Source: Cyanidium caldarium
Lineage: Eukaryota > Rhodophyta > Bangiophyceae > Cyanidiales > Cyanidiaceae
Length of the DNA: 64,000 nt
NCBI GenBank assembly: GCA_026184775.1
Contig: JANCYW010000009.1
Coordinates: 186,001-250,000 of the forward strand
Reading direction: 5' to 3'
Made by a program: the position numbers and the translations under genes. The notes beneath the pieces were generated by a model that was not told where the DNA came from, searched no databases, and saw nothing but the letters and a program-made list of their open reading frames with translations. Below, piece by piece: positions 7,063-16,521 of the stretch; the first letter of the stretch is position 1, and each line of letters starts with the position of its first letter.

Positions 7063-9564
7063 ATGCGGCAGTCGGAGCAGACCATCCAACCCGAGATGCG
7101 CGAGCGGCCAAAGCTTCGGTCTGAACGCAGCTCCAAGAAGAGTACTGCCCGTCGAGCAGCAGCACGACGACAAATTCGGTTGCGCACGGTTATTCCAGTG
7201 CACCTGTTGGCCGACCTCAAGCGCGACCTGACGAGTTGCCTGCGCTGCCGGCCCGACTGGCAGCGGTACGACGAGAACAAAGTGGAGGACTTTCTGTTGC
7301 AAGTGGCGAGCGACTTTTCGCTGTTCGCGACGGTGCCGGCGGAAGACCGCCAGCGCATACTGCTGCTCGGACTGCGTAACGTCATCGAGGACAACGAGGC
7401 GTTTATGAGTTCGTTGAATGCGGCGTGGCATTTCGCGGCCGATGCTCACGGCGCCGCGGTGCACGCCGTGCGGTTGCGCGAGTGGATGAGTGTCTGCGCG
7501 GCGGCCGAACGGGACGCCAAGCAAGAGGGGAGGGCGCAGGCTGCAACCACGCCCGATACGGCTGCTGCGAGCGAGGATGCGGATTGGGCGGATACGCTGC
7601 ACGTGCTGCAACGCGATGGCCATCGCGTCACTCGCAGTTGGAAAGGCATGCTGTGCCAACAGGTCGTCGCCACCACGGGTCATGCGGATGCGCGACATCG
7701 ATTGCCCCCCTCCGGCAGCGCCACGCGCAGTGACGCCTCGGGCGCAGTCGTCAACGCCCGCGCCAGTATCCCGTCGCGCCCGACGAAACGACCACCCAGT
7801 GCCACGCGCCAACCGACTGCCTTTCCGGTGTGGTTGGCGCCGTTTGCAGCACAGTACTTGCTCTTGAAAGTGCCGCAAGTGCCTGCGGAGGTGTTGCAAG
7901 CACATCTACTTATGGCGATGCTGCAGAACGACGGTGGCGCCCCTGCGTATTTGCCGAACATCGCTATCGCCGCGGCGAGCCGGGCAGCCAAGCGCGGGCG
8001 TCGTGATCGGCGCCCGCCGACCTCGCAAACCGTCAATACCGAGCACACCACCGCCACCGCCAACGCCGGTGGTGGTGGTGCCTACGAGCGGGCCCGCTTG
8101 GCCCGTGTGCGTGAGCACGTCGCGCTGTTGGCTGCGCTCGGATTGGGCAACGAGTCATCGGGGCGCGGCACGCCATCGCCACAAGCCAGCAGCGGTGATG
8201 CCCGGTCCTCCGTGGGTATCGACGCCAGCGGCAGCGACCCGGGCAGTGAACCTGCCGAGGCCGCCGAGCGTAACGGCTTGCTCAGCGACGGGCACGATGG
8301 CGACGACCGTGACGGTGAATTCTGGGCATTCCTCCGACGGCATACCCCCGCAGAGCGCCTCGCGCCTGCATCTATGCAGATGTGGGTAGGCCGGTGCGCG
8401 CAAGCGGTGGCCACCGTGGCACGCGCCCTCACCGATCCGCAACACGGGGCGCCGGCCATAACCGCCAACGCCGGGTGGCAGTCCCGCCTGGTGCAACGCA
8501 ACGAGTTTGCCACGTATCGACGCCGCACCGCCCAGGTATGCGCTCGCTATGTGCAAGAGATGAATTCGCGGGAGAACCGTCGCAAACGGCGATACCGTAA
8601 CGTGCACTACAGCGACGAGACCGGCGCACTGCCTGACAACGCATCTGACACCGAGGATACACCCCAAATGTCAACGTCGGCGGAGCCGCCGCCCAAACGC
8701 CGGCCCGCTCTCACCTCCACTGCCACCGCTGCCCAACCGCGGTTTGATGCGCACACCGGCATTATCAGCGACGGCACCGAGGAGAGCTACCTCTGGACGG
8801 ATGACGATTACCGCAATTTCTTTGCGGCCTGGCAGCGATACGGCAACGACGTGTACGCCAACCGACGCATCGCCCAGGCGATGAACCGTCGGCATGCTGC
8901 CCGCCCGGCGCCTGCCCGCAGCATTCGCTCCCGCATCTCGCCCGCGACCGCCCGGCCGCGCCGACCACGCCCCTCCGCAGTGCCGCTCATTCATCCCAGT
9001 CACGTCGCGTACCAAAAGCGCCTGCATCGCGGCTGGCTCGAGCAGGTGGCCCGCAATGAAACACTCCCGCTGAGCGAGCTCATCCCGCGCGGCACCCACG
9101 CTACCTGCTACCTGTGTGGCGACGGTGCCGAATCCGAAACAGCGCCAACCGCAGCGCTAATGGGCCCGTTCTGGGAACTGGACTGGCAGCGCCCGCGTGA
9201 GCCCGCCTGGGTTCATCGCGCGTGCTTGCTGTGGGCGCCCGAGGTGTTCGAGACCTGCGAGGGCACCATGATGAATGTGGGGCGCGCTGTGCGTCGCGCC
9301 CGCCATATCCGCTGCGCGCATTGTCGACGCGTGGGCGCGGCTACCGGCTGCTACATCGACGCGTGTCGCAAGAGTTATCACGCGCCCGAGTGCGCCCGCC
9401 ACGCCGGCTGCAGTCTGGATGAACGCGGTTTTCGATTGTTGTGCGCGACGCATGCCCGCATGCACGAGCGCGCCACCTCCGGCGGATGCCGCGGTTTCTG
9501 GGCGCAGGTGCACGCCCAAGACGCCGCCCAGCATCTGGTGTTCACCGCCGATGCGGATGAGTAA
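7063..9564 (+). CDS. Extended PHD-finger protein with a SANT-like segment, chromatin factor
   Basis: An 833-residue protein. Residues about 682-797 form an extended PHD finger: CYLCGDG, then WVHRACLLWAPEV, CAHCRRVGAATGC, SYHAPECARHAGC and CATHAR, a complete Cys/His ligand series. Around 576-625 there is a SANT/Myb-like helix segment (LWTDDDYRNFFAAWQRYGND). The N-terminal half is basic and helical with low-complexity inserts and no recognised domain. ePHD modules occur in chromatin readers and transcription regulators (JADE, BRPF, trithorax-type), where they bind histone tails or DNA. No catalytic SET or HAT domain is present, so a non-enzymatic chromatin role is inferred. The ATG at 7063 is chosen because the frame upstream opens only at a GTG. 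Confidence 0.8.
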   Translation: MRQSEQTIQPEMRERPKLRSERSSKKSTARRAAARRQIRLRTVIPVHLLADLKRDLTSCLRCRPDWQRYDENKVEDFLLQVASDFSLFATVPAEDRQRILLLGLRNVIEDNEAFMSSLNAAWHFAADAHGAAVHAVRLREWMSVCAAAERDAKQEGRAQAATTPDTAAASEDADWADTLHVLQRDGHRVTRSWKGMLCQQVVATTGHADARHRLPPSGSATRSDASGAVVNARASIPSRPTKRPPSATRQPTAFPVWLAPFAAQYLLLKVPQVPAEVLQAHLLMAMLQNDGGAPAYLPNIAIAAASRAAKRGRRDRRPPTSQTVNTEHTTATANAGGGGAYERARLARVREHVALLAALGLGNESSGRGTPSPQASSGDARSSVGIDASGSDPGSEPAEAAERNGLLSDGHDGDDRDGEFWAFLRRHTPAERLAPASMQMWVGRCAQAVATVARALTDPQHGAPAITANAGWQSRLVQRNEFATYRRRTAQVCARYVQEMNSRENRRKRRYRNVHYSDETGALPDNASDTEDTPQMSTSAEPPPKRRPALTSTATAAQPRFDAHTGIISDGTEESYLWTDDDYRNFFAAWQRYGNDVYANRRIAQAMNRRHAARPAPARSIRSRISPATARPRRPRPSAVPLIHPSHVAYQKRLHRGWLEQVARNETLPLSELIPRGTHATCYLCGDGAESETAPTAALMGPFWELDWQRPREPAWVHRACLLWAPEVFETCEGTMMNVGRAVRRARHIRCAHCRRVGAATGCYIDACRKSYHAPECARHAGCSLDERGFRLLCATHARMHERATSGGCRGFWAQVHAQDAAQHLVFTADADE

Positions 9565-9659
9565 TACCAGGAGTAGGGGATGACGGGGGAAGCGTAAAGT
9601 TAGGGGGTGGGAACGTGGCGGTCGCCGTGCGTATCGGCCCCGAGAGTATTTCGCGACGG

Positions 9660-11174
9660 TCACTGCCTCGGGCTATTCGTCGAGGCGTCGCCGTGGTGAT
9701 GCCCAGCAGTATTCGGTACCAAGTCGTGATGATACGGACGCGGCAACAATGCAGGCGCTCCGTGCACCTCCTCCGGTGAGTGCGCCTGTGTCTCGTCGGT
9801 GCCAAACACCGCCGCCAAAACGTCTGGTCGCGGCGTGCCATTCGCATGACCTGCATCGGCATTCGGTGCCACCTCGTCCTGCTCCGTTTCCTCTAGCCGC
9901 AGCAGCTCCTCCGGTGGCGCGTTCGGGGCACTAGCGGCCGGTGCCTCGGTCGTGGTGGACGACAATGGCGTGCGAGTCGCATCATCGGCAGGTGCTTCAG
10001 CCGTTGCCGTCGCGGCACCTCCCCCGGCCTGTCTCGCGGCCACTTGTTCATATTCGGAAACGGCATTGCCAGCTTGCTCGTGCAGTCGCAGCGCCTCTGC
10101 CAACAAGTCCTGCTCCGTCAAGCGCGGAATGAGACCACCCAGTCGCGTGTACATCTCCAGCACGTTGGTGCACAGGCGAGCCGCCTCGATGCGGTCCGCG
10201 TCGCGCTGCTCGCCAGGGCGCTGCATCGCCAATTGTGTCGCCTGTACCAGTTGCTCGATGGTGGCTTGCGTCACCGCAAAGTCGTCCCGCAGCCGCCGCA
10301 ACATCGCCTCGCGAGAAGCGCGCGGTGGTGGCGGTATACGTGGCGGTGGCGGTGGAGGCCACGCCCGGTTCAATGATGGAGGATAGAAAGGTGGTGGCGG
10401 TGCCACGGCCGGTTGCTGTTTGGGCACCGACAGACCGGAGCGCTGCACGTCCTCCCACGCTTGCCGAAACGCTGGCAACTCTCGTTCCAGCGGCTGCAGC
10501 AGCTCTGCCCAAGCGCGCAGCAGCAGCCGCGCCCGTCCCACATATCGCGTGCAGGCATGCTCTGCGGCGGGCGGCAACCGCGCCCGACCACACTGCGCCT
10601 CGCCCGGGCATATCGGGCACTGCGCCGCGGCGACCACGTGCGGCAAGCAGCTGGCCGCGATACTTCCGCTCAGCACCACGTTCCCGTTGCGCACGCACAC
10701 GTCCAACAGCAGCAGGGCCGACAGACCGCGCGCGAGGGCGCTGTGCTCCGCGGCGCCCCATTGCAATGGCCCGCTCGCAGACGAGCTGCCGTGACCTCTT
10801 GACGGTGCCTCCTGCCGTCTCCATAGCCCCAGCCCGAACAGACGTGGAGGACGCGTCGCTCCCCCAGTAATGCCGTATGCTCGCCGAACGACTTCGTTGC
10901 TCTCGCCCAAATAATCCGACAGCACCCTATTCAGCCACTGGCGGTGCTCTTCCTCTTCCACGCAGCGGTGCGCCACCTCCACCTGCCGACACACCAAACT
11001 GCCGTCTTGTCGAGTCCGCGGCCGCCCACTCAACGCCCGCTCCTCACTGTCGGCCCCCTGTTCCACCACTGACAGCAGCAACTCCTCAAAAGGTCGCTGC
11101 ATCCCTCCCCTCCAGTGGCACTCGGAATGTCCCGCGAGGAGACTCTCTCTCTCCGCTGGACGGAATGCCGCCAT
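9660..11174 (-). CDS. VHS-GAT domain protein, TOM1/TOL-like endosomal adaptor
   Basis: A 504-residue protein. An N-terminal helical region (residues about 29-235, including LLLLDVCVRNGN) resembles a VHS domain but is broken by low-complexity and Cys-containing inserts. A proline-rich linker follows, then a GAT-like three-helix segment at about 285-385 (ending LHEQAGNAVSEYEQV). Near the C-terminus LLRLEE fits a clathrin-box motif. TOM1-like proteins bind ubiquitinated cargo and clathrin on endosomes and act as an ESCRT-0 substitute in lineages without Hrs/STAM. The function is inferred from this layout. An alternative ATG at 11102 starts directly before the VHS region. The rest of the C-terminus is disordered. 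Confidence 0.65.
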   Translation of the reverse strand: MAAFRPAERESLLAGHSECHWRGGMQRPFEELLLSVVEQGADSEERALSGRPRTRQDGSLVCRQVEVAHRCVEEEEHRQWLNRVLSDYLGESNEVVRRAYGITGGATRPPRLFGLGLWRRQEAPSRGHGSSSASGPLQWGAAEHSALARGLSALLLLDVCVRNGNVVLSGSIAASCLPHVVAAAQCPICPGEAQCGRARLPPAAEHACTRYVGRARLLLRAWAELLQPLERELPAFRQAWEDVQRSGLSVPKQQPAVAPPPPFYPPSLNRAWPPPPPPRIPPPPRASREAMLRRLRDDFAVTQATIEQLVQATQLAMQRPGEQRDADRIEAARLCTNVLEMYTRLGGLIPRLTEQDLLAEALRLHEQAGNAVSEYEQVAARQAGGGAATATAEAPADDATRTPLSSTTTEAPAASAPNAPPEELLRLEETEQDEVAPNADAGHANGTPRPDVLAAVFGTDETQAHSPEEVHGAPALLPRPYHHDLVPNTAGHHHGDASTNSPRQ

Positions 11175-11312
11175 GCGCCGCTGTGTCTGCCGCTGTGCGG
11201 TGGTGAGGAGTTCGAGGTGGGGTCATCACGCTGTGCGAGCATGTCGTACAGATGACCACACGCTAGGTGGCTTTGAACAGATGGGATCGATGGCAGTGTT
11301 CATAAAGGAGAT

Positions 11313-12341
11313 ATGAGCGAGGTGGAGTGGGAGCAAGATGAGTACGTGACGGTGTTGTTGGCGGCTGACGGTGATGGGAGTAGCGCTGGAGACGCGAACA
11401 AGACCACTCCCACCAGGAGGGATGCTTGTCTCTTGCGACTGGATTGCGCGAGAGGCAATGAGACGTACACAGACGATCGTTCCGAGTGGCGCCGCGGCAT
11501 CGAGCGGGCGCGAGCCACGGCGGCGGAGGTGCGCGGTGTGTTGCAGTGCACGGGGGTGAGCGAGGGAGCATCCGGAGCGGAAGCTGCAGACGGAAAAGTC
11601 AACTGGCTGCGTCGGGCTGTCCTGTATGAAGACGAGGATTTCGTGGCGTTGGACAAGCCCGCCGGTATGTACACCGAGTCGATATTGCAGGGGATGGAGC
11701 GGTATCCGTGGCGGGTCGCGGATACGACCACCCTGACCACAGTCCGATTGTTGCACCGGCTGGATCGCGACACCAGCGGGGTGCTGCTGTTTGGCAAGAC
11801 GCGGCTGGCGTCTCAGCTGTGGTCCAATGCCATCAGAGGCCGCAGCGGCGTGGTGGACAAGCGCTACGCCACGGTGCTGGAGGTGTCGGCCGATGCCGCG
11901 GGTACGTACTCCGCCAGCCGCGCACTCCTCAGCGGCAGTACCGTGCGGGTGTGCAGCGGCCACGGCCGCGCTGCCAGCGGACTACATCGGATGTATCCCT
12001 ATGAGTGGTGCGGCCGCATTCTCCATGAGCGCATGCGACATCCCGTGCGCTACGCCGAGAGCTGGTTCCGCCGCGCCGACGCCGATCCACCACCGCAAGC
12101 CGACCTCTGGCGGATGCGGGCGTGGTGCAAGCCGCTGACCGGCCGCACACACCAAATTCGCTTGCACGCTCACGCACTTCAGATGCCCATTGTGGGCGAC
12201 GCCCGTTACGGTCACCTGCACAGCGCCGTGCAATACTGCATCCATTGGCTGCATGCGGAACGGCTGGTCCTGTCGCTGCCCAGCGGCCGGCGATGGAGTG
12301 TGCGCTCACCACTGCCATCCTGGTGGCATTCGTGCGCTTGA
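11313..12341 (+). CDS. RluA-type RNA pseudouridine synthase
   Basis: A 342-residue protein. The RluA-family catalytic signature HRLDRDTSGVLLF lies at about residue 148, with the nucleophilic Asp in HRLD. It is preceded by the typical DEDFVALDKPAGM segment and followed by CKPLTGRTHQIRLHAHAL. The enzyme isomerises uridine in rRNA, tRNA or mRNA, but the target and compartment are not predictable. The N-terminal 90 residues are not conserved. The gene converges on TVP23, with 27 bp between stop codons, and is divergent from the VHS-GAT gene, with a 138-bp shared promoter region. Confidence 0.92.
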   Translation: MSEVEWEQDEYVTVLLAADGDGSSAGDANKTTPTRRDACLLRLDCARGNETYTDDRSEWRRGIERARATAAEVRGVLQCTGVSEGASGAEAADGKVNWLRRAVLYEDEDFVALDKPAGMYTESILQGMERYPWRVADTTTLTTVRLLHRLDRDTSGVLLFGKTRLASQLWSNAIRGRSGVVDKRYATVLEVSADAAGTYSASRALLSGSTVRVCSGHGRAASGLHRMYPYEWCGRILHERMRHPVRYAESWFRRADADPPPQADLWRMRAWCKPLTGRTHQIRLHAHALQMPIVGDARYGHLHSAVQYCIHWLHAERLVLSLPSGRRWSVRSPLPSWWHSCA

Positions 12342-12368
12342 ACGGGACATCTCCGTTATGCTCCACCT

Positions 12369-12974
12369 TCAGGCCGACCCGCGCTCCTCCTCTTCCTCCC
12401 TCTGCTTCGAGTCTGTCCCTCCGAACCAGCGGTTCCACTGTCGGGAGACGTAGGCCATGCCCACGCTCTCCAGGACGTCGTCTCGGACGCTGCGTGTGGC
12501 CGCGCGATGACACTTCCAATACGCCACCAACTGGGTAACGTTGAGCACCAGCGCCACCGCCACCAATAACAGCCAGGTCAGCTCCAGTTTCAATACGCAC
12601 ACCAGGCCCAGCAGCACCCACACCGACGGCGTGCAGTACAGCGTCCACCAGAACACGTTCTTGTCCAGCCGATTCGGTGCCGCGTGCGCATCGTCCACCC
12701 CGTGGTACTCAAACGCCAGTATATTCTTGCGCTGCGGATGTACCTCGTTCCACCACCGCAGACCGACCAGCAGACGACCGGACACGTTCTTCACCGTCCA
12801 GAAATCCGCCGCCAGCAGGAGGAGCGTCAACACCGCCTGCACCACGAAGGATGAAGTGAAAAATCCCAACAAGAGGAACGTAGCTATCGCTGCCAGCTTG
12901 AACCCGAACAAAAACACGATGGCCAGCGGGTGTGCCGAGTCCCGCAGCAGGGACGCGTCCTCCGGCGGTGCCAT
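12369..12974 (-). CDS. TVP23: TVP23 family Golgi membrane protein
   Basis: A 201-residue protein with four hydrophobic segments (roughly 15-45, 45-60, 110-130 and 130-150). The family signature AADFWTVKNVSGRLLVGLRW follows the second segment. TVP23/FAM18 proteins are multi-spanning membrane proteins of the trans-Golgi network that associate with Yip-family proteins and act in late Golgi traffic. Length and topology match the family. The C-terminus is Glu/Arg rich. Confidence 0.95.
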   Translation of the reverse strand: MAPPEDASLLRDSAHPLAIVFLFGFKLAAIATFLLLGFFTSSFVVQAVLTLLLLAADFWTVKNVSGRLLVGLRWWNEVHPQRKNILAFEYHGVDDAHAAPNRLDKNVFWWTLYCTPSVWVLLGLVCVLKLELTWLLLVAVALVLNVTQLVAYWKCHRAATRSVRDDVLESVGMAYVSRQWNRWFGGTDSKQREEEEERGSA

Positions 12975-13259
12975 GGCGGAAAAAGGAGAGTAAGAAGAAG
13001 CGCCTCAAGAGGGCGAAAGGAAGCGGCGAGTGCAGTTGCTACTGTAGCGCTCTTCAACCGCGGCTATGCTGCTCGAGATGATGTCGTCGGCGCGACAGTT
13101 TTCCGCAAATGGCCACGAATCGAAACGCTGGCGATCCGGTGGCGGCCGATGCTGAACGGTCTGACGAAGCAAAAGCAGTCGCCAGCATGCACCGCGACGA
13201 CAACCTATCTCTCTTCACGTGCAAGAGCAACTCCGTTTTATGGATAAAGCTCTCCGAGA

Positions 13260-14258
13260 CTACGTTGCCTCGGGCGTGCCCAACCATTCCACGATAGGCC
13301 GCCACAGACGCACCCGCGCGTTGATGAACCAGTTGTTGAGCTGCGAGTAGTTCAAGCACGACGCACGCATCAACTCCAACTTGTCTTCCTCGCTGGGATA
13401 AGGGTTCAGGAAATTGTCGAATAGCCACGCCTTGAGTGGGCGCGCGTCCGGCCGTCGACTGGCTGTACTGGGAGCACCGGTGCCGGAGGTGTGGCGTCGG
13501 GGGCGGGACGCGCAACAGGCCGCACCGCTCACGGTGCTCCATCTATGCCGCCTCGCCCGAGCCTCCTTGTCATCATGCTCCCGACGCAAGGCGGCCGTGA
13601 CGAGGTCAGCAAGCCGCGTCAGCGCATCTGATGTCATTCGACTCGCGCCATCATCCACGTTTCCCACGGGGATGCCCACGGGATGTGCGAGCACCGCGAG
13701 CGATGGCGGACGCCACGCCACTGGCCCGCTCAGTGGCACTTGATGAGAACGTGCTGCATCGACGGCTGGCGTTCTGTTCGCACAAACATGCGCGCACTCG
13801 ATCATGACCAGTTCGCGGATGCGCTGCGCCGGCTCGCGGCACTCCGGATGGCTTGTCTCCAAAGCCTGTACGTGGGCATCGAGCACTTGCAACACATGGG
13901 CATACGCTTCCTGGATGCGTTGCTCTCGCAGCTGCTCCGCCTCTGACGGCGGTGCAGTGGCGGCGCTGCTCTCCACCCAGCGGCCCCAACCTCCGCAGGG
14001 AGTAAAGTCGTCGAGATCTGCTGTCCCAGAGCGACCAGACGTTGTGTGCCACTCTGCCATATTCGTGTCGGACGCCGTCCATGCCCAGATGTCATCGACC
14101 TGCTCGATATCCGAATCCGTTTCAACCTCCGGGGCCGTTGCCGGACCGCTCAGCCACCGGTCACATGCCAGGTGAGCGCCTGGGATTGAGGAGTCTGCGC
14201 AGGCCGTCGTCGTCACACCCGCCCACTCCCAAACGTCCAATGAAGTGGTGCTCTCCAT
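13260..14258 (-). CDS. TALE-class homeodomain protein, BELL-like
   Basis: A 332-residue protein. The last 65 residues are a TALE homeodomain: the three-residue PYP extension between helices 1 and 2 ([20 protein letters not shown]) and a recognition helix reading [19 protein letters not shown]. That helix is closer to the plant BELL form than to the KNOX form. The N-terminal part is acidic and Trp/Ser rich, with a helical segment around 130-200. TALE proteins are heterodimerising transcription factors that control the haploid-to-diploid switch in green algae and plants. That role here is inference. The ATG at 14258 is used because the longer frame begins at a GTG. Confidence 0.88.
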   Translation of the reverse strand: MESTTSLDVWEWAGVTTTACADSSIPGAHLACDRWLSGPATAPEVETDSDIEQVDDIWAWTASDTNMAEWHTTSGRSGTADLDDFTPCGGWGRWVESSAATAPPSEAEQLREQRIQEAYAHVLQVLDAHVQALETSHPECREPAQRIRELVMIECAHVCANRTPAVDAARSHQVPLSGPVAWRPPSLAVLAHPVGIPVGNVDDGASRMTSDALTRLADLVTAALRREHDDKEARARRHRWSTVSGAACCASRPRRHTSGTGAPSTASRRPDARPLKAWLFDNFLNPYPSEEDKLELMRASCLNYSQLNNWFINARVRLWRPIVEWLGTPEAT

Positions 14259-14788
14259 TGTGTGCAGAAACGTTGGCAGCCAGCGTGACGTGGGCGAAGT
14301 GCGCACGGCAACGCCACGCGGCCGCCTGCCTCGTGAATGCCATAACCGGACGCGAGCAGCGTCACCCGACCCAAAGACATCTCCTCAGGTTGACCGAAGC
14401 ATATCCACCATCGTCTCCATCGTCCAACTGTCAGTGCTGAGAACGGCTTGTCAAGCCGTCAACCTTCACGGAGAGCGTTCGAGCTGCGTTCGAAACCCCG
14501 CACGCACATCATCGGTGACAGGAACGTTCCACGAAATTCCATCGGGGTCCACACAAGGGAGCCTGCCGCACGCCCGCAGGACCGATTGTGCGTAACCCCA
14601 GTTGCTGATTCCTCAAGGCACCGCGTTCGGATACGGTACGCATGTGTCTCTTTCGGTTTACGCAAACGTTTATAAGTTGTCAGACGTACCTCGACGGGAG
14701 ACACGTGTCGCATACAAAAGTTCCTCCAACCGAACATCCACAACCCCGCACACCACGCGACGACGCATCCGCGCTCTCCGCGCACACA
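14259..14788. other. Intergenic region between the TALE and ZFPL1-like genes
   Basis: About 530 bp with both flanking genes on the minus strand. It should contain the promoter of the homeodomain gene and the 3' UTR of the ZFPL1-like gene. Short frames in both strands lack any recognisable domain. A T-arm-like TTCGAAA near 14490 was tested by eye and does not form a stem. Nothing else is seen. Confidence 0.4.
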
Positions 14789-15694
14789 TCAAGCCGCCGC
14801 CGGTATATGCGCATCGGCAGCCGATAGGGTGCTCCAACTGGCACTTTGGCCGGCATTTCGCAATTGTTCCAGAGTCCGCCGTCCGACCTCGCCACCACCT
14901 CCGCGCAACATCCAGTACCCGCCGCTGCTCAGCAGCAGAATTACCGTCAGTAACAGCAGCAGCCCGCACAGTCTTCGGCTGCGGCGATTTGGTCGGCCAT
15001 GCGCGTGGTTCAGCGGCAACACCTCCGTGCTGCGCCCGAGCAGGTTGAGAAACTTGCGTATCTTCTGTTGACGGATCTTGCGCTCCTTGTCGTCGCCATC
15101 GTCTCGCCGCAACGTCTGCGACGATGGATGCGCGCCGGGCAACAACGTCTTTCGCGCCGCCGCCTTGGTCTGTGATTCGATATCCTCCACCTCGCCGCGT
15201 TGGACGGCACTGCCACCGCCGCCGCTAGACGACGCCCGCCCCCGCGCGCCCTCGACGCCATCGACATTCGCCGCTGCCACTGCCACCGCCGCGCCATACC
15301 CCGCAGCCATCAAAAACTTCCGCAGTCGCATCGCCACTGCCGAGTCGTCCGCCGGATCCGGCACCACCCCGTACGGCAGGTGCTGGTTGAGGAAACCGGC
15401 CGGCGCCGTGTTCGCCCCAAAGTTGGCGCGCAAATATTCCAACAACGCCGCCGCCGATACCACCCGCAAATCCGGTGGCGGCAACCGTAGGATATCATCT
15501 CCGTGCCGCAACTCGCGGCCCGAGAACGGACACCGCACCGTCTCCGGGTACGTCGGGTCCTGTATCCAATCCTTATACGAGCGCACCACCGACAGCTCGT
15601 ACCGCGGCTGGAACACGCAGTTTAAACACACAAACTCCCGATTGGTGAAGCAGAAGAAGAGCGTCTTCCGCCGACATGAACTGCAGCGACCCAT
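14789..15694 (-). CDS. ZFPL1-like Golgi zinc-finger membrane protein
   Basis: A 301-residue protein starting MGRCSSCRRKTLFFCFTNRE. The first 60 residues follow the ZFPL1 N-terminal zinc finger (FVCLNCVFQPRYE, then SYKDWIQDPTYPETVRCP). The region corresponding to the second, RING-like half keeps the family motif NTAPAGF but has lost the usual cysteines. A single hydrophobic span (LCGLLLLLTVILLLSSGGYW) lies near residue 265, matching the C-terminal anchor of animal ZFPL1, a cis-Golgi protein that binds GM130. Golgi location is inferred. The start at 15694 is the first ATG; the longer frame begins at a TTG. Confidence 0.72.
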   Translation of the reverse strand: MGRCSSCRRKTLFFCFTNREFVCLNCVFQPRYELSVVRSYKDWIQDPTYPETVRCPFSGRELRHGDDILRLPPPDLRVVSAAALLEYLRANFGANTAPAGFLNQHLPYGVVPDPADDSAVAMRLRKFLMAAGYGAAVAVAAANVDGVEGARGRASSSGGGGSAVQRGEVEDIESQTKAAARKTLLPGAHPSSQTLRRDDGDDKERKIRQQKIRKFLNLLGRSTEVLPLNHAHGRPNRRSRRLCGLLLLLTVILLLSSGGYWMLRGGGGEVGRRTLEQLRNAGQSASWSTLSAADAHIPAAA

Positions 15695-15945
15695 GGGAGA
15701 CGCGTTGACAACGTGCACGCTGACGGTGTGCTGGCGCGTCGATCCTCCAAACGGCCGCCCGGGAAGGCGGACAAGAGATCGAGGCACCTGAAAAGGGTGG
15801 ACGGTGGCCCACAGTGAATGAGATGCTCGAAGAGCATCATACCTAGCAGCATAGGAAAGCGGTTTAGTCCAGTAGATGCAATCCAGGTTGCCCTCTCGCA
15901 AACGCCTCTCCTACCTCAGTCTTCGATGTATCTCTCTGATCAGCT

Positions 15946-16521
15946 CTAGGACTTTTCCGTGTTGGCCTCGAACCGGCCATACTGCATATGATACACGGTC
16001 TCGAAAGCACCCAGGCGCACGTGCACCATCTCGCTGCCCGACTTGGGCGTCGAGGAGCACGTCAGGATGAAGCCCTGCTGCTGGATGTCCTCCACCAGAG
16101 TAGCAAATGGTGCATCCACCTCGCCCGATAGCAACCAGGCAGCACACGTCGTGCAAACGCCGGCGCGGCAAGAGCACGGCACCTCATCCCAATGGCCGCT
16201 CGCTTCCACCGCGTCCAAGATGGACTGCCCGTCTGCACAGGGAATGTCGTGCGTCTGTCCGTCATACTCCACTCGCACCGTGAACATTTGGTCCGATTTC
16301 GCGCCTCTGTTGGTGCCATACACGTTCGTCACAGATGATGCAGTGCCGTCTTCGTCGTCGCCAAAGTCGTTGGCGCTGCTGGCGGCCAACGCGCGCACCC
16401 GCCACCTAGCCGTCGTCCACCGGCGAGCGGTCGGTTGCAGTTTCCTCCCACAACAGACTCGTCCGGTAAATCTGCGGCGCACCGTCAAAGGCAATGGCAC
16501 TCCACCTATGAAGAACGCCAT
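15946..16521 (-). CDS. Plastid-targeted [2Fe-2S] ferredoxin, FdC2-like with C-terminal extension
   Basis: A 191-residue protein. Residues 1-75 are Arg/Ser rich and look like a transit peptide. The ferredoxin fold follows, with the cluster ligands in SCRAGVCTTC (Cys-x4-Cys-x2-Cys) and the fourth Cys in FILTC, 28 residues on. After the fourth ligand there are about 35 more residues, unlike the short tail of photosynthetic ferredoxin. This layout fits the FdC2 group of plastid ferredoxins, which appear to have specialised roles. The main photosynthetic ferredoxin of red algae is encoded by plastid petF, so a nuclear copy is likely a divergent isoform. Confidence 0.85.
   Translation of the reverse strand: MAFFIGGVPLPLTVRRRFTGRVCCGRKLQPTARRWTTARWRVRALAASSANDFGDDEDGTASSVTNVYGTNRGAKSDQMFTVRVEYDGQTHDIPCADGQSILDAVEASGHWDEVPCSCRAGVCTTCAAWLLSGEVDAPFATLVEDIQQQGFILTCSSTPKSGSEMVHVRLGAFETVYHMQYGRFEANTEKS

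Noticed and set aside
14475-14500. TTCGAAA resembling a tRNA T loop
   Set aside because: The flanking bases do not form the 5-bp T stem.
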